Source: Candidatus Fermentibacterota bacterium (lineage in GTDB: Bacteria > Fermentibacterota > Fermentibacteria > Fermentibacterales > Fermentibacteraceae). From it: a DNA stretch of 64,000 bases. The notes beneath the pieces were generated by a model, which was not told where the DNA came from, made no database searches, and saw only the letters and a program-made list of their open reading frames with translations. The translations under genes were made by a program, and so were the position numbers. The number at the start of each line of letters is the position of its first letter. Positions within the stretch are counted from its first letter, which is position 1. Of the stretch, positions 40,373-50,163 are shown in pieces. The stretch covers positions 68,933 to 132,932 of the forward strand of contig PDSZ01000020.1 in the NCBI GenBank assembly GCA_002748705.1, written 5' to 3'.

Positions 40373-41467
40373 ATGAGAAAGATAATTCTTGTTTCGATTC
40401 TGCTGTCAGTTTTCGGCTGCGCTGAAGAAAACAATCCTGTACAGCCTGTGGAAACCGCCATTTTACAGGACACTCTTCAGGTGGTGGATTCCATCGGTAT
40501 TCTGTTAGGGGACAGCTGCTACATGTTTGGATCAATAGCAGATTTCACCACCTTTTCAGGGGGCAGGCCTGCTGTTCTGGACAGAGTAAAAGGAACAGTA
40601 TCTGTCTTTGACAGGGATGGCTCTTTTCTCTTCAGCGCAGGAGGGCTGGGAGAAGGGCCTGGAGAGTTTCAGTATCCTCAGAAGCTTACCTGCCTCTCTT
40701 CAGGTATCATTGTTGTCGGTGAGCTCATGGGAGCTGTAAATGCTCTGGATGAAAACGGAAACTATCTGGGCAGATGGACAATGCCCCGCATGACAGGGTT
40801 GCCACTGGATCTTATTCCTTTCGATGACTCCACCTTTGTAGGTTACTATTTTCTCACTGACTTTCAAGACGGACAGCCAATGGTCTCTTATTTTCTCGGC
40901 AGATACCATGCTGTAACCGGTGAACAGCTTACCGAGTATTTCAGATGGGATGGAAATCCCTCGCCTGATACTGATTTCACTCCAGGATTCCTTAACGCTG
41001 CAGGTGATGGCAGAGGAAGGCTGTATGTGAGCATGGCAGAGAATGACCGCTGGATGGTTGAGGTGTTCGGAGAGAGTTCAGAACCTCTGGATACACTGCT
41101 TCTCTTCAGTGAAAGAGAAAGGTTGACAGCAGCTCCTGATTCCGGTTTTGTTTCAGGATGTATTTACTGCTCTTACGCTTTTTCAGACGGAAGCGGTGAG
41201 ATGGAGATGAATACGGTGAACATGCCGGAAGATCATCCTTTCATCAGCAGTCTGGGAGTTGACGGCGAAGGTAACATCTGGTGCCGCAGAGGAGGGGTGC
41301 CCGGCGATGTGTGGGACATTGTATCTCCAGAAGGCGAGCACCTTGGAGAGGTCAGAGCAGAGCTTCCTGATTCTGCATATTATGTTCAGATGGATGTGTC
41401 TCCAGAGGGTATACTTGCCTTTGATATCTTTACGGAAGACTACCACAGGCTGTACCTGATGGAGTAG
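40373..41467 (+). CDS. Lipoprotein, 6-bladed beta-propeller type
   Basis: 364 aa from ATG 40373, with GGAGG 7 bases upstream. Lipobox VFGC at residues ~15-18 predicts a lipidated envelope protein. The rest is repeated beta-blades: VFDRDGSFLFSAGGLGEGPGEFQYPQKL is the hallmark blade of 6-bladed-propeller lipoproteins, and further DxxGNxxGxW-like blades follow. The ligand is unknown. Confidence 0.8.
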   Translation: MRKIILVSILLSVFGCAEENNPVQPVETAILQDTLQVVDSIGILLGDSCYMFGSIADFTTFSGGRPAVLDRVKGTVSVFDRDGSFLFSAGGLGEGPGEFQYPQKLTCLSSGIIVVGELMGAVNALDENGNYLGRWTMPRMTGLPLDLIPFDDSTFVGYYFLTDFQDGQPMVSYFLGRYHAVTGEQLTEYFRWDGNPSPDTDFTPGFLNAAGDGRGRLYVSMAENDRWMVEVFGESSEPLDTLLLFSERERLTAAPDSGFVSGCIYCSYAFSDGSGEMEMNTVNMPEDHPFISSLGVDGEGNIWCRRGGVPGDVWDIVSPEGEHLGEVRAELPDSAYYVQMDVSPEGILAFDIFTEDYHRLYLME

Positions 41468-42501
41468 GAAAACTGCCATTGTAAGTGAAGAGTTCAGATG
41501 GTGATCCCGCTGTCTGTTTCCCGGAGTTTACAATTGAACTGCTCTTTCTCTGCACTTACGCTTTCAGAGCCGGGTCCCGTCCGCAGATTGGTGTAAATTG
41601 CTTTGAGGCCAAGTCCCTTTCCTTAGAATTGAGAATCGGCTGAAACTCTTAATTCAGAGAGGAACCTGCGCCAATGACAAAGATACCCGTGAGCGATCAG
41701 ATTGCACAGAGGAGAATGGAACACTTCCAGAATGAGCAGGGCGGTAAGCTCTTTCAGAGCATTCTTCGGCAGACAGAGCCGGCTGACTAAGCGGTTCCGG
41801 TAAATCAGGTTTGAGGTAACCTGTGATGAGAACTATTCAGGGCCTGAACTGCTGTTCATCACTGAGATTGACTGTTATGCAGTGGCAGCAGGATGCCTGG
41901 AATACCTCTGTGACCTCAGTGGCAATCTGCTTTGTTTCAGGTTAATACGAAATGACTGAGAAAAGGTACTATTTCTCAGATAATGAACTGATTCAGTTCT
42001 CCGTTGATGGAGAGAGGATTCGCGTTACCTCTCCACTGTAAGCATTTTCAAGACCATGGCGCAGTCAGAAACTACTGTGAATCCGTGCCGGCAAAGATTA
42101 CGCTGCCCCTGGCAATGAAATTCCAGCTGCTGCAATCTGTCTGTTCAGTTCTTCTGAACATCTCATTAAAGGTTCAGATGGAGGGGTTTTCCTGGTAACT
42201 GAAGGGGCATTGATCAGGCTCAGGTGGTATAGTACCGTAAGATTCTCCATTGAACCGGAATGGCTGGAAGGGTACTGCAAAGTCATTTCCGTTATGAAAA
42301 GCTCAATGGAGTTTGTGGAAGAGATCTGAGAAGTGATGAAAGAGTTTTCCGGATCAGTTCCGGCAAAAGGCTTTTGAAGGTTTCTTCAAGGCTGCAGAGG
42401 ATCTGAAGTGATACATACGGAAAACTGAAATCGAGCAGATGATCCTTCTTCACAGATAGAAACAGTTCAGAACCTTACAGATAACAACAGGGAGGAATGA
42501 C
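41468..42501. other. About 1 kb of decayed sequence before fhs
   Basis: No intact gene is convincing. It contains a 38-codon ORF at 41674-41790 (MTKIPVSDQIAQRRMEHF..., weak GAGG 12 bases upstream), the broken ORF listed separately at 41952-42329, and short open pieces up to about 42410. Together they look like the ruins of a small hypothetical-gene operon. Confidence 0.4.
41952..42329 (+). pseudogene. Frameshifted hypothetical gene
   Basis: The frame opens with MTEKRYYFSDNELIQFSVDG, hits TAA at 42039, is closed through a TGA near 42091, and then stays open for about 80 codons (GKDYAAPGNEIPAAAICLF..., LVTEGALIRLRWYSTVRF, ending MEFVEEI). The middle is open in the +1 frame (HFQDHGAVRNYCESVPA). 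Two compensating indels would restore a ~125-aa protein. Family unknown. Confidence 0.4.
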
Positions 42502-44178
42502 ATGGCCGGTTTTCCCACTGACATAGAGATAGCCAGCTCGGCGAAGTCCGCACCTATTCAAGAGATAGCTGCCAAGCTGGGGCTTTCTGAAGAAGACCTG
42601 GATCTTTACGGTACCGACAAGGCAAAGGTGCATCTTGACGCTCTGAAGAAAAAAGCCTCAGGGAAAGGCAAGCTCGTTCTTGTCTCAGCCATTACCCCCA
42701 CCTCTGCAGGTGCAGGGAAGACAACTGCCACAATCGGGTTGACCCAGGGGCTTAACAGAATAGGAGAGAGGGCCTGCTGTGCAGTTCGTGAACCTTCTTT
42801 AGGTCCTATCTTCGGCGTGAAGGGAGGAGCCGCAGGAGGCGGTTACTCGCAGATTATTCCAATGGAGGACATAAACCTCCACTTCACCGGAGACATGCAT
42901 GCCATAACAGCAGCCAACAATCTTCTCTGCGCTGCGCTGGACAACCATCTGCATCAGGGCAATCCCTCCAGAATCGACCCTCGTACTGTGAGTTTCCGCA
43001 GAGTTATGGACATGAATGACCGTTCCCTCAGGGATACTATCATCGGACTTGGCGGAAGAACCCAGGGTGTTCCCAGGGAGAGCGGATTCGACATCACCGC
43101 TGCATCTGAAATCATGGCTATTCTGGCGCTCTCGAAGGACATGGATGATCTGAAATCCAGAATGAACAGAATATTCATAGGTCTTACATACGACAGGGAA
43201 CCGGTCACTGCGGAGCAAATCGGCGTAACCGGCGCCATGGCGATGCTGCTGAAAGAGGCCATCAAGCCGAACCTTGTTCAGACTCTGGAGGGTAATCCAG
43301 CATTTGTTCACTGCGGTCCCTTTGCCAACATTGCCCATGGCTGCAACTCAATACTTGCAACCCAGATGGCAGTTGCCTTCTCCGACTGGGCAATAACCGA
43401 GGCCGGATTCGGTTTTGATCTGGGTGCAGAGAAGTTCTTTGACATCAAGTGTCAGTACGGGGATCTGTGTCCTTCTCTCTGTGTTCTTGTGGTAACCTGC
43501 AGAGCGCTGAAAATGCACGGCGGTTTAAAAAAGAAGGACAGGTCAGGTTCCAATCCGGATGCAGTTGCTGCAGGGCTTCCCAACATGGAGAAGCACATAG
43601 AAAACATAAGGAAGTTCGGGCTTCCGGAAGTGGTATGCCTCAACAGGTTTGCTTCTGATACACAGGAGGAGCTTGATGTGGTTCTTTCAAGGTGCAGAGA
43701 GCTGGGAGTTCCTGTTGCAGTTGGGGATGGCTTTGCCGCTGGAGGAGCAGGAATGGAGGAACTGGCTTATCTGGTGAAAAAGAACGCCAGAGACTGCAGC
43801 TGTGATTTCAAACCTCTGTACGACTGGAACTGGGATGTCAAGAAAAAGATCGAAACGGTGTCAAGGGAGATTTACGGCGCAGAGTACATCGATTACACCT
43901 CTCTGGCAAAGTCAGACCTGAAAGTAATAAACAGGCTCGGCTACCACAAACTTCCAGTATGCATAGCCAAGACCCAGAAGTCTCTCTCTGACAACCCGAA
44001 ACTGCTCGGACGACCCAAGGACTTTGTGGTAACGGTTCGGGAAATAGAAATATCAGCAGGTGCAGGTTTTCTTGTACCCATAACAGGTGATATCATGAGA
44101 ATGCCCGGTCTTCCCAAAGAGCCTGCGGCGATGAAAATGGATGTAGACTCTGACGGTAATGTAAAGGGGCTTTTCTGA
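42502..44178 (+). CDS. fhs: Formate--tetrahydrofolate ligase
   Basis: Makes 10-formyl-THF from formate, THF and ATP; used in C1 metabolism and the Wood-Ljungdahl methyl branch. 558 aa, full length. N-terminal PIQEIAAKLGLSEEDLDLYG, P-loop TPTSAGAGKTTATIGL (common form TPTPAGEGKTT), REPSLGPIFGVKGGAAGGGYSQIIPMEDINLHFTGDMHAI and GFDLGAEKFFDIKC. GGGAGG precedes the ATG. No other folate or acetogenesis gene is adjacent. Confidence 0.97.
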   Translation: MAGFPTDIEIASSAKSAPIQEIAAKLGLSEEDLDLYGTDKAKVHLDALKKKASGKGKLVLVSAITPTSAGAGKTTATIGLTQGLNRIGERACCAVREPSLGPIFGVKGGAAGGGYSQIIPMEDINLHFTGDMHAITAANNLLCAALDNHLHQGNPSRIDPRTVSFRRVMDMNDRSLRDTIIGLGGRTQGVPRESGFDITAASEIMAILALSKDMDDLKSRMNRIFIGLTYDREPVTAEQIGVTGAMAMLLKEAIKPNLVQTLEGNPAFVHCGPFANIAHGCNSILATQMAVAFSDWAITEAGFGFDLGAEKFFDIKCQYGDLCPSLCVLVVTCRALKMHGGLKKKDRSGSNPDAVAAGLPNMEKHIENIRKFGLPEVVCLNRFASDTQEELDVVLSRCRELGVPVAVGDGFAAGGAGMEELAYLVKKNARDCSCDFKPLYDWNWDVKKKIETVSREIYGAEYIDYTSLAKSDLKVINRLGYHKLPVCIAKTQKSLSDNPKLLGRPKDFVVTVREIEISAGAGFLVPITGDIMRMPGLPKEPAAMKMDVDSDGNVKGLF

Positions 44179-44183
44179 GCAAC

Positions 44184-44993
44184 ATGAAACCGCTCTCATC
44201 AAGGAACCGGTTCTTCTACCTTCTGTCTGTTTCTCTCAGAAGGTTCAGAAGAAATCTGAAGTGGAGATTCGGGAACACCGACTATGCTATGACCAGGGAC
44301 GCAGACAGGCTGAGTCATTCTGTTGTCAGTCACAAATCCCTTCTTCTGCGGAAGCTTTCCGGAGCTGATATGGAACTGCAGAGAAACAAGGTAAAGAGTC
44401 TTTCCCTGGCCTGTTCTCTGGTTGATTCGGTTGTTGTCAGACCAGGTGAAACCTTTTCCCTGTGGAGGCTGGTAGGCAAACCAAGTGCCGGAAGGGGCTT
44501 TCTTCCAGGTCTTCAGCTTTCCTTTGGAAACCTTGTCTCGATGTCAGGAGGGGGATTGTGTCAGCTTTCCAACCTGCTCCACTGGATGGTTCTGCAGACC
44601 CCTATGACAGTTGTGGAACGGCACAGGCATGCCACTGATCCGTTCCCTGACCACAAGAGAAAAGTTCCATTTGGAACAGGGGCCACAGTGTTCTACAACT
44701 ACCTGGATTTCTCCTTCAGAAACGATACCTCCTGTGATTATCAGATAAGGGTAAAGACAGGGGACGAGTATCTTGAGGGAGAGATTCTGTCGGATATGCC
44801 TCCGGAGCATTTGTACCGTGTTTACGAAAAGAAGCACCGTTTCGTCAGGAATGGAAGCTTTGTGTACAGAGAGAATGAGTTGTGGCGTGAAAAAACAGAG
44901 GCAGTCTCAGGAAGGGTCGTTTCAGAGGATCTGATAATGAGAAATCGGTGCAGGGTTCTATACGAAGTACCGGAAGAGGATATTTCAGGCTGA
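44184..44993 (+). CDS. VanW-family protein
   Basis: 269 aa, 5 bases after fhs. The VanW core is clear: VVVRPGETFSLWRLVGKPSAGRGFLPG, then MSGGGLCQLSNLLHW, then HRHATDPFPDHKRKVPFGTGATVFYNYLDF. VanW proteins occur in some vancomycin-resistance clusters, but their function is unknown and most, as here, are unlinked to van genes. No signal peptide is obvious. Confidence 0.88.
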   Translation: MKPLSSRNRFFYLLSVSLRRFRRNLKWRFGNTDYAMTRDADRLSHSVVSHKSLLLRKLSGADMELQRNKVKSLSLACSLVDSVVVRPGETFSLWRLVGKPSAGRGFLPGLQLSFGNLVSMSGGGLCQLSNLLHWMVLQTPMTVVERHRHATDPFPDHKRKVPFGTGATVFYNYLDFSFRNDTSCDYQIRVKTGDEYLEGEILSDMPPEHLYRVYEKKHRFVRNGSFVYRENELWREKTEAVSGRVVSEDLIMRNRCRVLYEVPEEDISG

Positions 44994-45052
44994 TCTGTCA
45001 GCCGGCAGCACCTTTTTTGTTCTGCGGACAGCTGCTTTAAATTGTAATCAGA

Positions 45053-45083
45053 TATGGCCCGGTGAATCATCACCTGGGCCATA
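45053..45083. terminator. Strong hairpin between convergent genes
   Basis: TATGGCCC (45053-45060) pairs with GGGCCATA (45076-45083), extended by GGTGA/TCACC (one T bulged), loop ATCA. It lies between the converging VanW-like and CoA-disulfide-reductase genes and may terminate both; no T-tract. The rest of 44994-45270 holds no gene. Confidence 0.5.
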
Positions 45084-45270
45084 CCATCTGTTCTGATCAA
45101 TCTTCATGCAGCGGGATTTTTACCGTTTCTCCATGATGCTTTCCACTTCTGCCAGGCTTAAGACCCGACATTTATCCGTGAGCATTCAGCTGCTCTCAGG
45201 GAGTATCCCTCAGATTTTGTTCCGGAATTATCTTTTGCCTCTTGAGTCGTTCTGCATTTTGTTCAGAGAA

Positions 45271-47691
45271 TCAGATAAAGAGTGTTGCGTCGCTCCTTTC
45301 GGAGATAGTTGCGAATTCTGCCACTCCTGCAATGTCAATCCCGTCCATGAGTTCTTCCCTCTTGAGTCCCATGATGTTCATGCTCATTTCACAGGCAACG
45401 AACCGGACGCCCATTTCCTTTGCCTGTTTTATAAGGTCTGGAAGGGAATCGACATTCTTCTGCTTCATCACATGTTTCATCATAAGAGGCCCTGCGCCCA
45501 TCATATTCATCTTTGAGAGAGCAAGTTTTCTGGCACTGCCTGGAAGCATCATGCCGAACATCTTTGAGATAAAATCCCTGGAACCTGCCTTTTTCCCTGC
45601 CTGGCGGAAAACACTCAGCCCCCAGAATGTACTGAATACAGTTACTTCGTGGCCCAGTGACGCATAGCCTGTGGCAATTATCATTGCTGCCATTGCCTTG
45701 TCCATGTCATTGCTGAACATTACGATTGCGGCGCTTTTCCCCGGGGCATTCCGGCGATTACTGCTTTTTTCATTTGAACAGCCTTTTCTTACCCTGGCCA
45801 GGTATACTCCGTTATTCTCCTCCATAGAAAGCAGTTCATTGCCTGTAGACCTGCACCATGCTGGAAGGTCAGTTGCAAAACCCCTGTCGGTGGCGGTAAT
45901 TTCCACCTCCTGAGAGGGCTGCAGGTCTTTCATGGCCTTTGTTACAGTAACAATAGGTCCCGGGCACTGGAGACCATTAGCGTCTATACACTTGCAGGGT
46001 TCACAGGCTGCCGCCGGATTGTTTAGTTTTTTTTTTGGCACATCCTCAGCGTTCTTGTATGCGCCTATTTCGTTGAACATTTTCCATGTGGCAAATCCCC
46101 CTGAGAGATTGGAGACCTTGTAGCCTTTCTGCTTCAGTATTCTCTCTGCGGCATAACCTCTGATTCCAACAGCGCAGTAGATAACTATGTGCCTGTCTTT
46201 TGGAATCTCGTCTATTCTGTTTCGCAGTTCTCCAAGAGGAATCAGTGTGCTTTCGGGAATGGTTCCCAGAATGGTTTCCTCTTCTTCCCTTACATCAAGT
46301 ATGAAACTGTTCTCCGGTATGGAGTCAGGGTAAACCTGTTCAGTTAGCCCTGCATTCATGTTGGCAGCAACAAAGCCTGCAAAGTTTACTGCATCCTTGG
46401 CACTGCCGAAGGGAGGCGCATAGGAGAGTTCAAGCTCTTCAAGGTCATGGATGGTCATGTTGTTTCTTATGGCAGTTGCAACAACATCAACCCGTTTGTC
46501 AACACCATCAGCGCCTGTTGCCTGCATACCAAGTATTCTGCCTTCTTCTGTAAAGAGAAGCTTTATTGCCATTTTCGCCCCACCGGGATAGTAGCTGGCA
46601 TGGCTTACAGGATGTATGTAGAGTTTTCTGTACGGAATGCCGTTTTTCTTCAGCGTGGCTTCATTGACTCCTGTGCTTCCTGCAGAGGTATTGAAAACCT
46701 TGACAATTGAGGTGCCGTATGTGCCGTTGTAAACACAGTTCCCTCCAAGGGCGTTTTCCGCTGCAATTCTGCCCTGTCTGTTAGCCGGCCCTGCCAGAGG
46801 AATGCTTGTTGCGTTGCCTGTCACAGGGTCAGTGACCTGAACTGCGTCACCAACAGCGTAGATGTCCTTCTCGGCAGTTTCCATCTTTTCATTTACAACA
46901 ATGGCGCCCCGGGGGTTTACCTCAATTGCTGTGTTCTTCGCAAGTTCACTGTTGGGCCTGACTCCGGCAGACATCACTGCGAAATCCACAGGAATGCTCT
47001 CGCCGTTGTCAAGATCCACATAAAGTACACCCTTTTCCCTTCTGAAGCCATTAACCCTGCATGATGTCCGTAGATTTACACCGCCCTGTACCAGTTCCCT
47101 TTCCAGAGGTACAGTCATTTCATCATCAAGTGGCGGAAGAATGGTTTTCTGCATTTCCACAAGTGTTGTATGCACCCCTGCTTCAGCAAGATTTTCAGCA
47201 ACCTCCACACCGATGAAGCCGCCGCCTACCACAACAGCTCTTCTGCCCTTTTCTATTCTGCCCTTGATGATGTCCATGTCCGGAATTGTCCACAAAACGC
47301 TTACATCTCTGTCGTCGGCGCCTGGAATAGGGGGCATGAGAGGAGAGGAACCAGGGGAAAGAATCAGCTTGTCGTAGCTTTCGGTGAATTCTTTTTCTGT
47401 TTTCAGGTTTTTAACCGATACAGTGTGATCTCCGGGATTCACAGCGGTAACAAGATGGCCTGTATGTATCTTCACATTAAAACGCTCAAAGAAGAGTTCA
47501 GGTGTCATGAGCAGAAGACTGTCTCTGCTGGGAATGGTTCCACTGAGATGGTACGGCAGCCCGCAGTTGGCATATGAAATGTAATCGCCTCTCTCGAACA
47601 CCACTATTTCAAGGTTTTCATCAAGCCTTCTCGCCCTTGCGGCAGCACTTGCTCCACCGGCGACTCCACCGACAATAACCAGCTTTTTCAT
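45271..47691 (-). CDS. CoA-disulfide reductase-like / rhodanese / TusA / DsrE fusion
   Basis: 806-aa four-domain protein for sulfane-sulfur or persulfide redox work. Residues 1-~450: FAD/NAD(P)H pyridine-nucleotide-disulfide reductase (GGVAGGASAAARARR; redox Cys in YANCGLPYHLSG; second Rossmann GGGFIGVE; GDAVQ). ~455-550: rhodanese with active Cys in IVIYCAVGIRGYAAE. ~575-640: TusA/SirA with LQCPGPIV. ~660-806: DsrE2-like domain with AAMIIATGYASLG and CEMSMNIMG. The order matches CoADR-rhodanese fusions such as Npsr relatives, extended by two sulfur-carrier domains. Good AGGAG before the ATG. Confidence 0.93.
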   Translation of the reverse strand: MKKLVIVGGVAGGASAAARARRLDENLEIVVFERGDYISYANCGLPYHLSGTIPSRDSLLLMTPELFFERFNVKIHTGHLVTAVNPGDHTVSVKNLKTEKEFTESYDKLILSPGSSPLMPPIPGADDRDVSVLWTIPDMDIIKGRIEKGRRAVVVGGGFIGVEVAENLAEAGVHTTLVEMQKTILPPLDDEMTVPLERELVQGGVNLRTSCRVNGFRREKGVLYVDLDNGESIPVDFAVMSAGVRPNSELAKNTAIEVNPRGAIVVNEKMETAEKDIYAVGDAVQVTDPVTGNATSIPLAGPANRQGRIAAENALGGNCVYNGTYGTSIVKVFNTSAGSTGVNEATLKKNGIPYRKLYIHPVSHASYYPGGAKMAIKLLFTEEGRILGMQATGADGVDKRVDVVATAIRNNMTIHDLEELELSYAPPFGSAKDAVNFAGFVAANMNAGLTEQVYPDSIPENSFILDVREEEETILGTIPESTLIPLGELRNRIDEIPKDRHIVIYCAVGIRGYAAERILKQKGYKVSNLSGGFATWKMFNEIGAYKNAEDVPKKKLNNPAAACEPCKCIDANGLQCPGPIVTVTKAMKDLQPSQEVEITATDRGFATDLPAWCRSTGNELLSMEENNGVYLARVRKGCSNEKSSNRRNAPGKSAAIVMFSNDMDKAMAAMIIATGYASLGHEVTVFSTFWGLSVFRQAGKKAGSRDFISKMFGMMLPGSARKLALSKMNMMGAGPLMMKHVMKQKNVDSLPDLIKQAKEMGVRFVACEMSMNIMGLKREELMDGIDIAGVAEFATISERSDATLFI

Positions 47692-47774
47692 ATTCTCTCC
47701 TGATTGGTAGGGATTTTCATTGTTCAGAATTAAGTTAACAGTGATTATACAAATGGCAGAGCCTGCGGGACAGG

Positions 47775-48128
47775 CTAATCAAGAACTCCGCTGACTGAAG
47801 CGGTTACATGGCTTCCCTGGCTTGTTGCCCTCCTGAACACCTTGCCGTCATCATAAATAGTGACTGTTACTGAACCAGTTTCTCCGTTGTTCAAGGCAGC
47901 CAGGTAGACATAGTCTCCAGGGTCAGCAGAAATGGTAGTTGACCAGGGAAGGGAAATTCCGGTGAGCTGAGAAATACCGCCGTTCATGTTTTCATAGGTT
48001 ATGTCAGCACTTTCTGCTGAACCGGTAACTTCGTAACGAAGCTGAATGGAATAGTCAAACGGGTTTGAACAGCCGGTCAGGGCAAGTGAAGTGAAAACTG
48101 CCAGCGATAGAATCATCATGCTCTTCAT
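47775..48128 (-). CDS. Small MmpS-like lipoprotein
   Basis: 117 aa from ATG 48128 (GGAGG 6-7 bases upstream; the longer frame adds an unlikely N-terminus). Lipobox LALTGC. The mature part, YEVTGSAESADITYENMNGG, then LPWSTTISADPGDYVYLAAL, follows the MmpS/transport-accessory beta-sandwich pattern seen in many small secreted proteins. Role unknown. Confidence 0.75.
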   Translation of the reverse strand: MKSMMILSLAVFTSLALTGCSNPFDYSIQLRYEVTGSAESADITYENMNGGISQLTGISLPWSTTISADPGDYVYLAALNNGETGSVTVTIYDDGKVFRRATSQGSHVTASVSGVLD

Positions 48129-48311
48129 CTCAACCTCCTCCATATTATACCTGCGAAACCTTCTGTGTTCCACTGTAAGCGAAATGCAGCAGGTTTTCAT
48201 TCGGCAGAGTTACAGAAAAAGCAGAGGGAATTGCCCGTACAGTGTTCACATATGACAATCCTGTGAATCCGGCAGGTAATTTCTCGTATGAGAAACCTTC
48301 TGAACCTCTGA

Positions 48312-48935
48312 CTATTTCATTGCAGTGATGTTCAACCAGGTGATCTCCGGTCTTTTCTCTCCGTCTTCAGTTTCAGTAGCGGCTATTACCTTCATTCCAA
48401 GCTCCTCAAGCTGATTTTGCCACCAGTTCAAGGGTTTACAGGTGAACAGTCTCGGGTCTGCTTCTTCCCTGTGCGGTCCTGGGCCGGGAATGGAGATAAA
48501 GAGTATGCCTCCGTGTTCAAGGAGCATAAAACAGTTTTTCAGGGTTTCTGTTATATCTTCCGGAACCAGATGCATAAGGGTGGCAATGGAGTATATACCG
48601 TCAAAGGAACGACCGTTTCGGAGAAGCTCCATCAGCCCGTGGGGAAGGATCAGTTGAGACAGGTCGGCTGCTATCTCCGGATGTATCCTTGAGGCTTCAG
48701 CCAGAATTTCCATGCAGGCGTCAGTTGCAGTTATCTCCCTGATGCTTCCAAATCGTTTCAGAAAAGCCGCATCTCTTCCTGAACCGCAGCCCAGTTCCAG
48801 CAATCTGCTTTTATAACCGAGGTTCTCCTTCAGAGTTTTGTGCAGATCGCTCACATCAATAATCTCATACCTGTAAGTAAGTTCAAACGCCTTTTGCCTG
48901 TAGTATCGAATGGTGCTTTCAGAAGCTTCTGACAT
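48312..48935 (-). CDS. Class I SAM-dependent methyltransferase
   Basis: 207 aa. Motif I is LLELGCGSGRDAAFL, the acidic loop is ATDACMEI, and a post-I block DGIYSIATLMHLVPEDI is typical of class I methyltransferases (UbiE/TehB-like). Good GGAGG before the ATG. Substrate unknown. In a same-strand run with the M20 peptidase, GT4 and second methyltransferase, so a small-metabolite or envelope role is possible. Confidence 0.85.
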   Translation of the reverse strand: MSEASESTIRYYRQKAFELTYRYEIIDVSDLHKTLKENLGYKSRLLELGCGSGRDAAFLKRFGSIREITATDACMEILAEASRIHPEIAADLSQLILPHGLMELLRNGRSFDGIYSIATLMHLVPEDITETLKNCFMLLEHGGILFISIPGPGPHREEADPRLFTCKPLNWWQNQLEELGMKVIAATETEDGEKRPEITWLNITAMK

Positions 48936-48992
48936 ACTACTTCCTCCTTGTCTCCCATCAACGATATTATAAGCAAAGGTTTTCAGTAACAG

Positions 48993-50105
48993 CTACAGAA
49001 CTATATTCATAAGCTCTCTTATAAGTTCTATTGCAGGCTTGATCATTTGTTCCGGAAAGTCATAATTTCCGCTGTGCAGTGCCGGGCAGTCTGTGCCGGC
49101 ACCAAGGCCGAACATTGCTCCCCTGAACTGTGAAGTGAAATGACCGAAGTCCTCAGACCAGAGAAATGGGCTGGTGAGAGACTGGCAGTTCAGCCCTGTG
49201 AGACCTGCAGCTTTTCGTACTGCTTCAGAGCAGGCTTTGTCGTTCACCGTGGCAGGGAATGGTTCCTCCTGAAAGGATTGAAACTTAATACGGTGTTTTC
49301 TGCACAGAGCAGTAACTGTATCTTCTGTGATAACAAGCATCTGTTTCAGAGCTGAATCATCAGGTGCTCTGAGGGTTGCCATGACTGTTGCTTTCCCTGG
49401 AGAGATGCCGAAGGAAGGTTTCCCTGAGTTCAAGTGAGTTACGGTAATGAAGTTACCGTGATCTCTGCTGCCTGTGCTGTTAAGTGCAGGAATCAGCTCT
49501 GCCAGCATGGGAACAGGGCTGTTGCCATTTTGAGGTTCTGCTGCATGGGCTTCCCTGCCTGTGAACTCAAGCCTTAATCCTGTAGATGCTGAGGCGAAGG
49601 GCCCGAATGATGTGACAACGCTGTTCAGGTGAAATCCAGGCAGGTTGTGAAAGCCGAAGACCATGTCAGGGCTGACCTGCTTAAGTGCCATATCCTTCAG
49701 AACTGCTTCAGCGCCTCTGCCTGTCTCCTCTGCAGGCTGAAAGAGAAGAAGCACTGTACCTTTCAGCAGTGGAAGCTTTTTGAGAGACTCTGCCACTCCT
49801 GCAACTATCGCCATGTGCCCATCGTGGCCGCACGCATGGGAGACGCCGGCACTGCAGGAACCATAGGAAAGGTTCGAGTTCTCATGAACCGGTACTGCGT
49901 CCATATCGCATCTTATCAGTATTGTTTTTCCCGAAGAGGCTCCGGTGTATCGTGCAATAAGGCCATTGCCTCCCATATTCTCCATCAGTTCAGCGGGATT
50001 TGTTTCAAGAAGGAAATTTCTCAGGACAGCTGCAGTTCCAGTTTCTCTTCCTGATATCTCAGGATTTGCGTGAAGCAGCCGGCGAAGTTTTATCAAGCTT
50101 GTCAT
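48993..50105 (-). CDS. M20D-family amidohydrolase (N-acyl-amino-acid deacylase type)
   Basis: 370-aa zinc amidohydrolase of the hippurate/IAA-amino-acid/N-acetyl-diaminopimelate deacetylase group. Metal and catalytic residues are in IRCDMDAVPV, HACGHDGHMAIVAG and FQPAEETGRGAEAV; GFHNLPG follows. The dimerisation domain lies in the middle (about 170-280). Weak ribosome site. The neighbouring aspartokinase is far away, so a lysine role is not supported by context. Confidence 0.88.
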   Translation of the reverse strand: MTSLIKLRRLLHANPEISGRETGTAAVLRNFLLETNPAELMENMGGNGLIARYTGASSGKTILIRCDMDAVPVHENSNLSYGSCSAGVSHACGHDGHMAIVAGVAESLKKLPLLKGTVLLLFQPAEETGRGAEAVLKDMALKQVSPDMVFGFHNLPGFHLNSVVTSFGPFASASTGLRLEFTGREAHAAEPQNGNSPVPMLAELIPALNSTGSRDHGNFITVTHLNSGKPSFGISPGKATVMATLRAPDDSALKQMLVITEDTVTALCRKHRIKFQSFQEEPFPATVNDKACSEAVRKAAGLTGLNCQSLTSPFLWSEDFGHFTSQFRGAMFGLGAGTDCPALHSGNYDFPEQMIKPAIELIRELMNIVL

Positions 50106-50163
50106 GCCGCTGATTCTTTCAGGCGGAGAAGAACCTTCTGAAAAGTGGAATGCGTCTTTGGCA

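Noticed and set aside
47775..48200. Longer start for the MmpS-like lipoprotein
   Set aside because: The extra 24 residues precede the signal peptide and GGAGG is positioned for ATG 48128.
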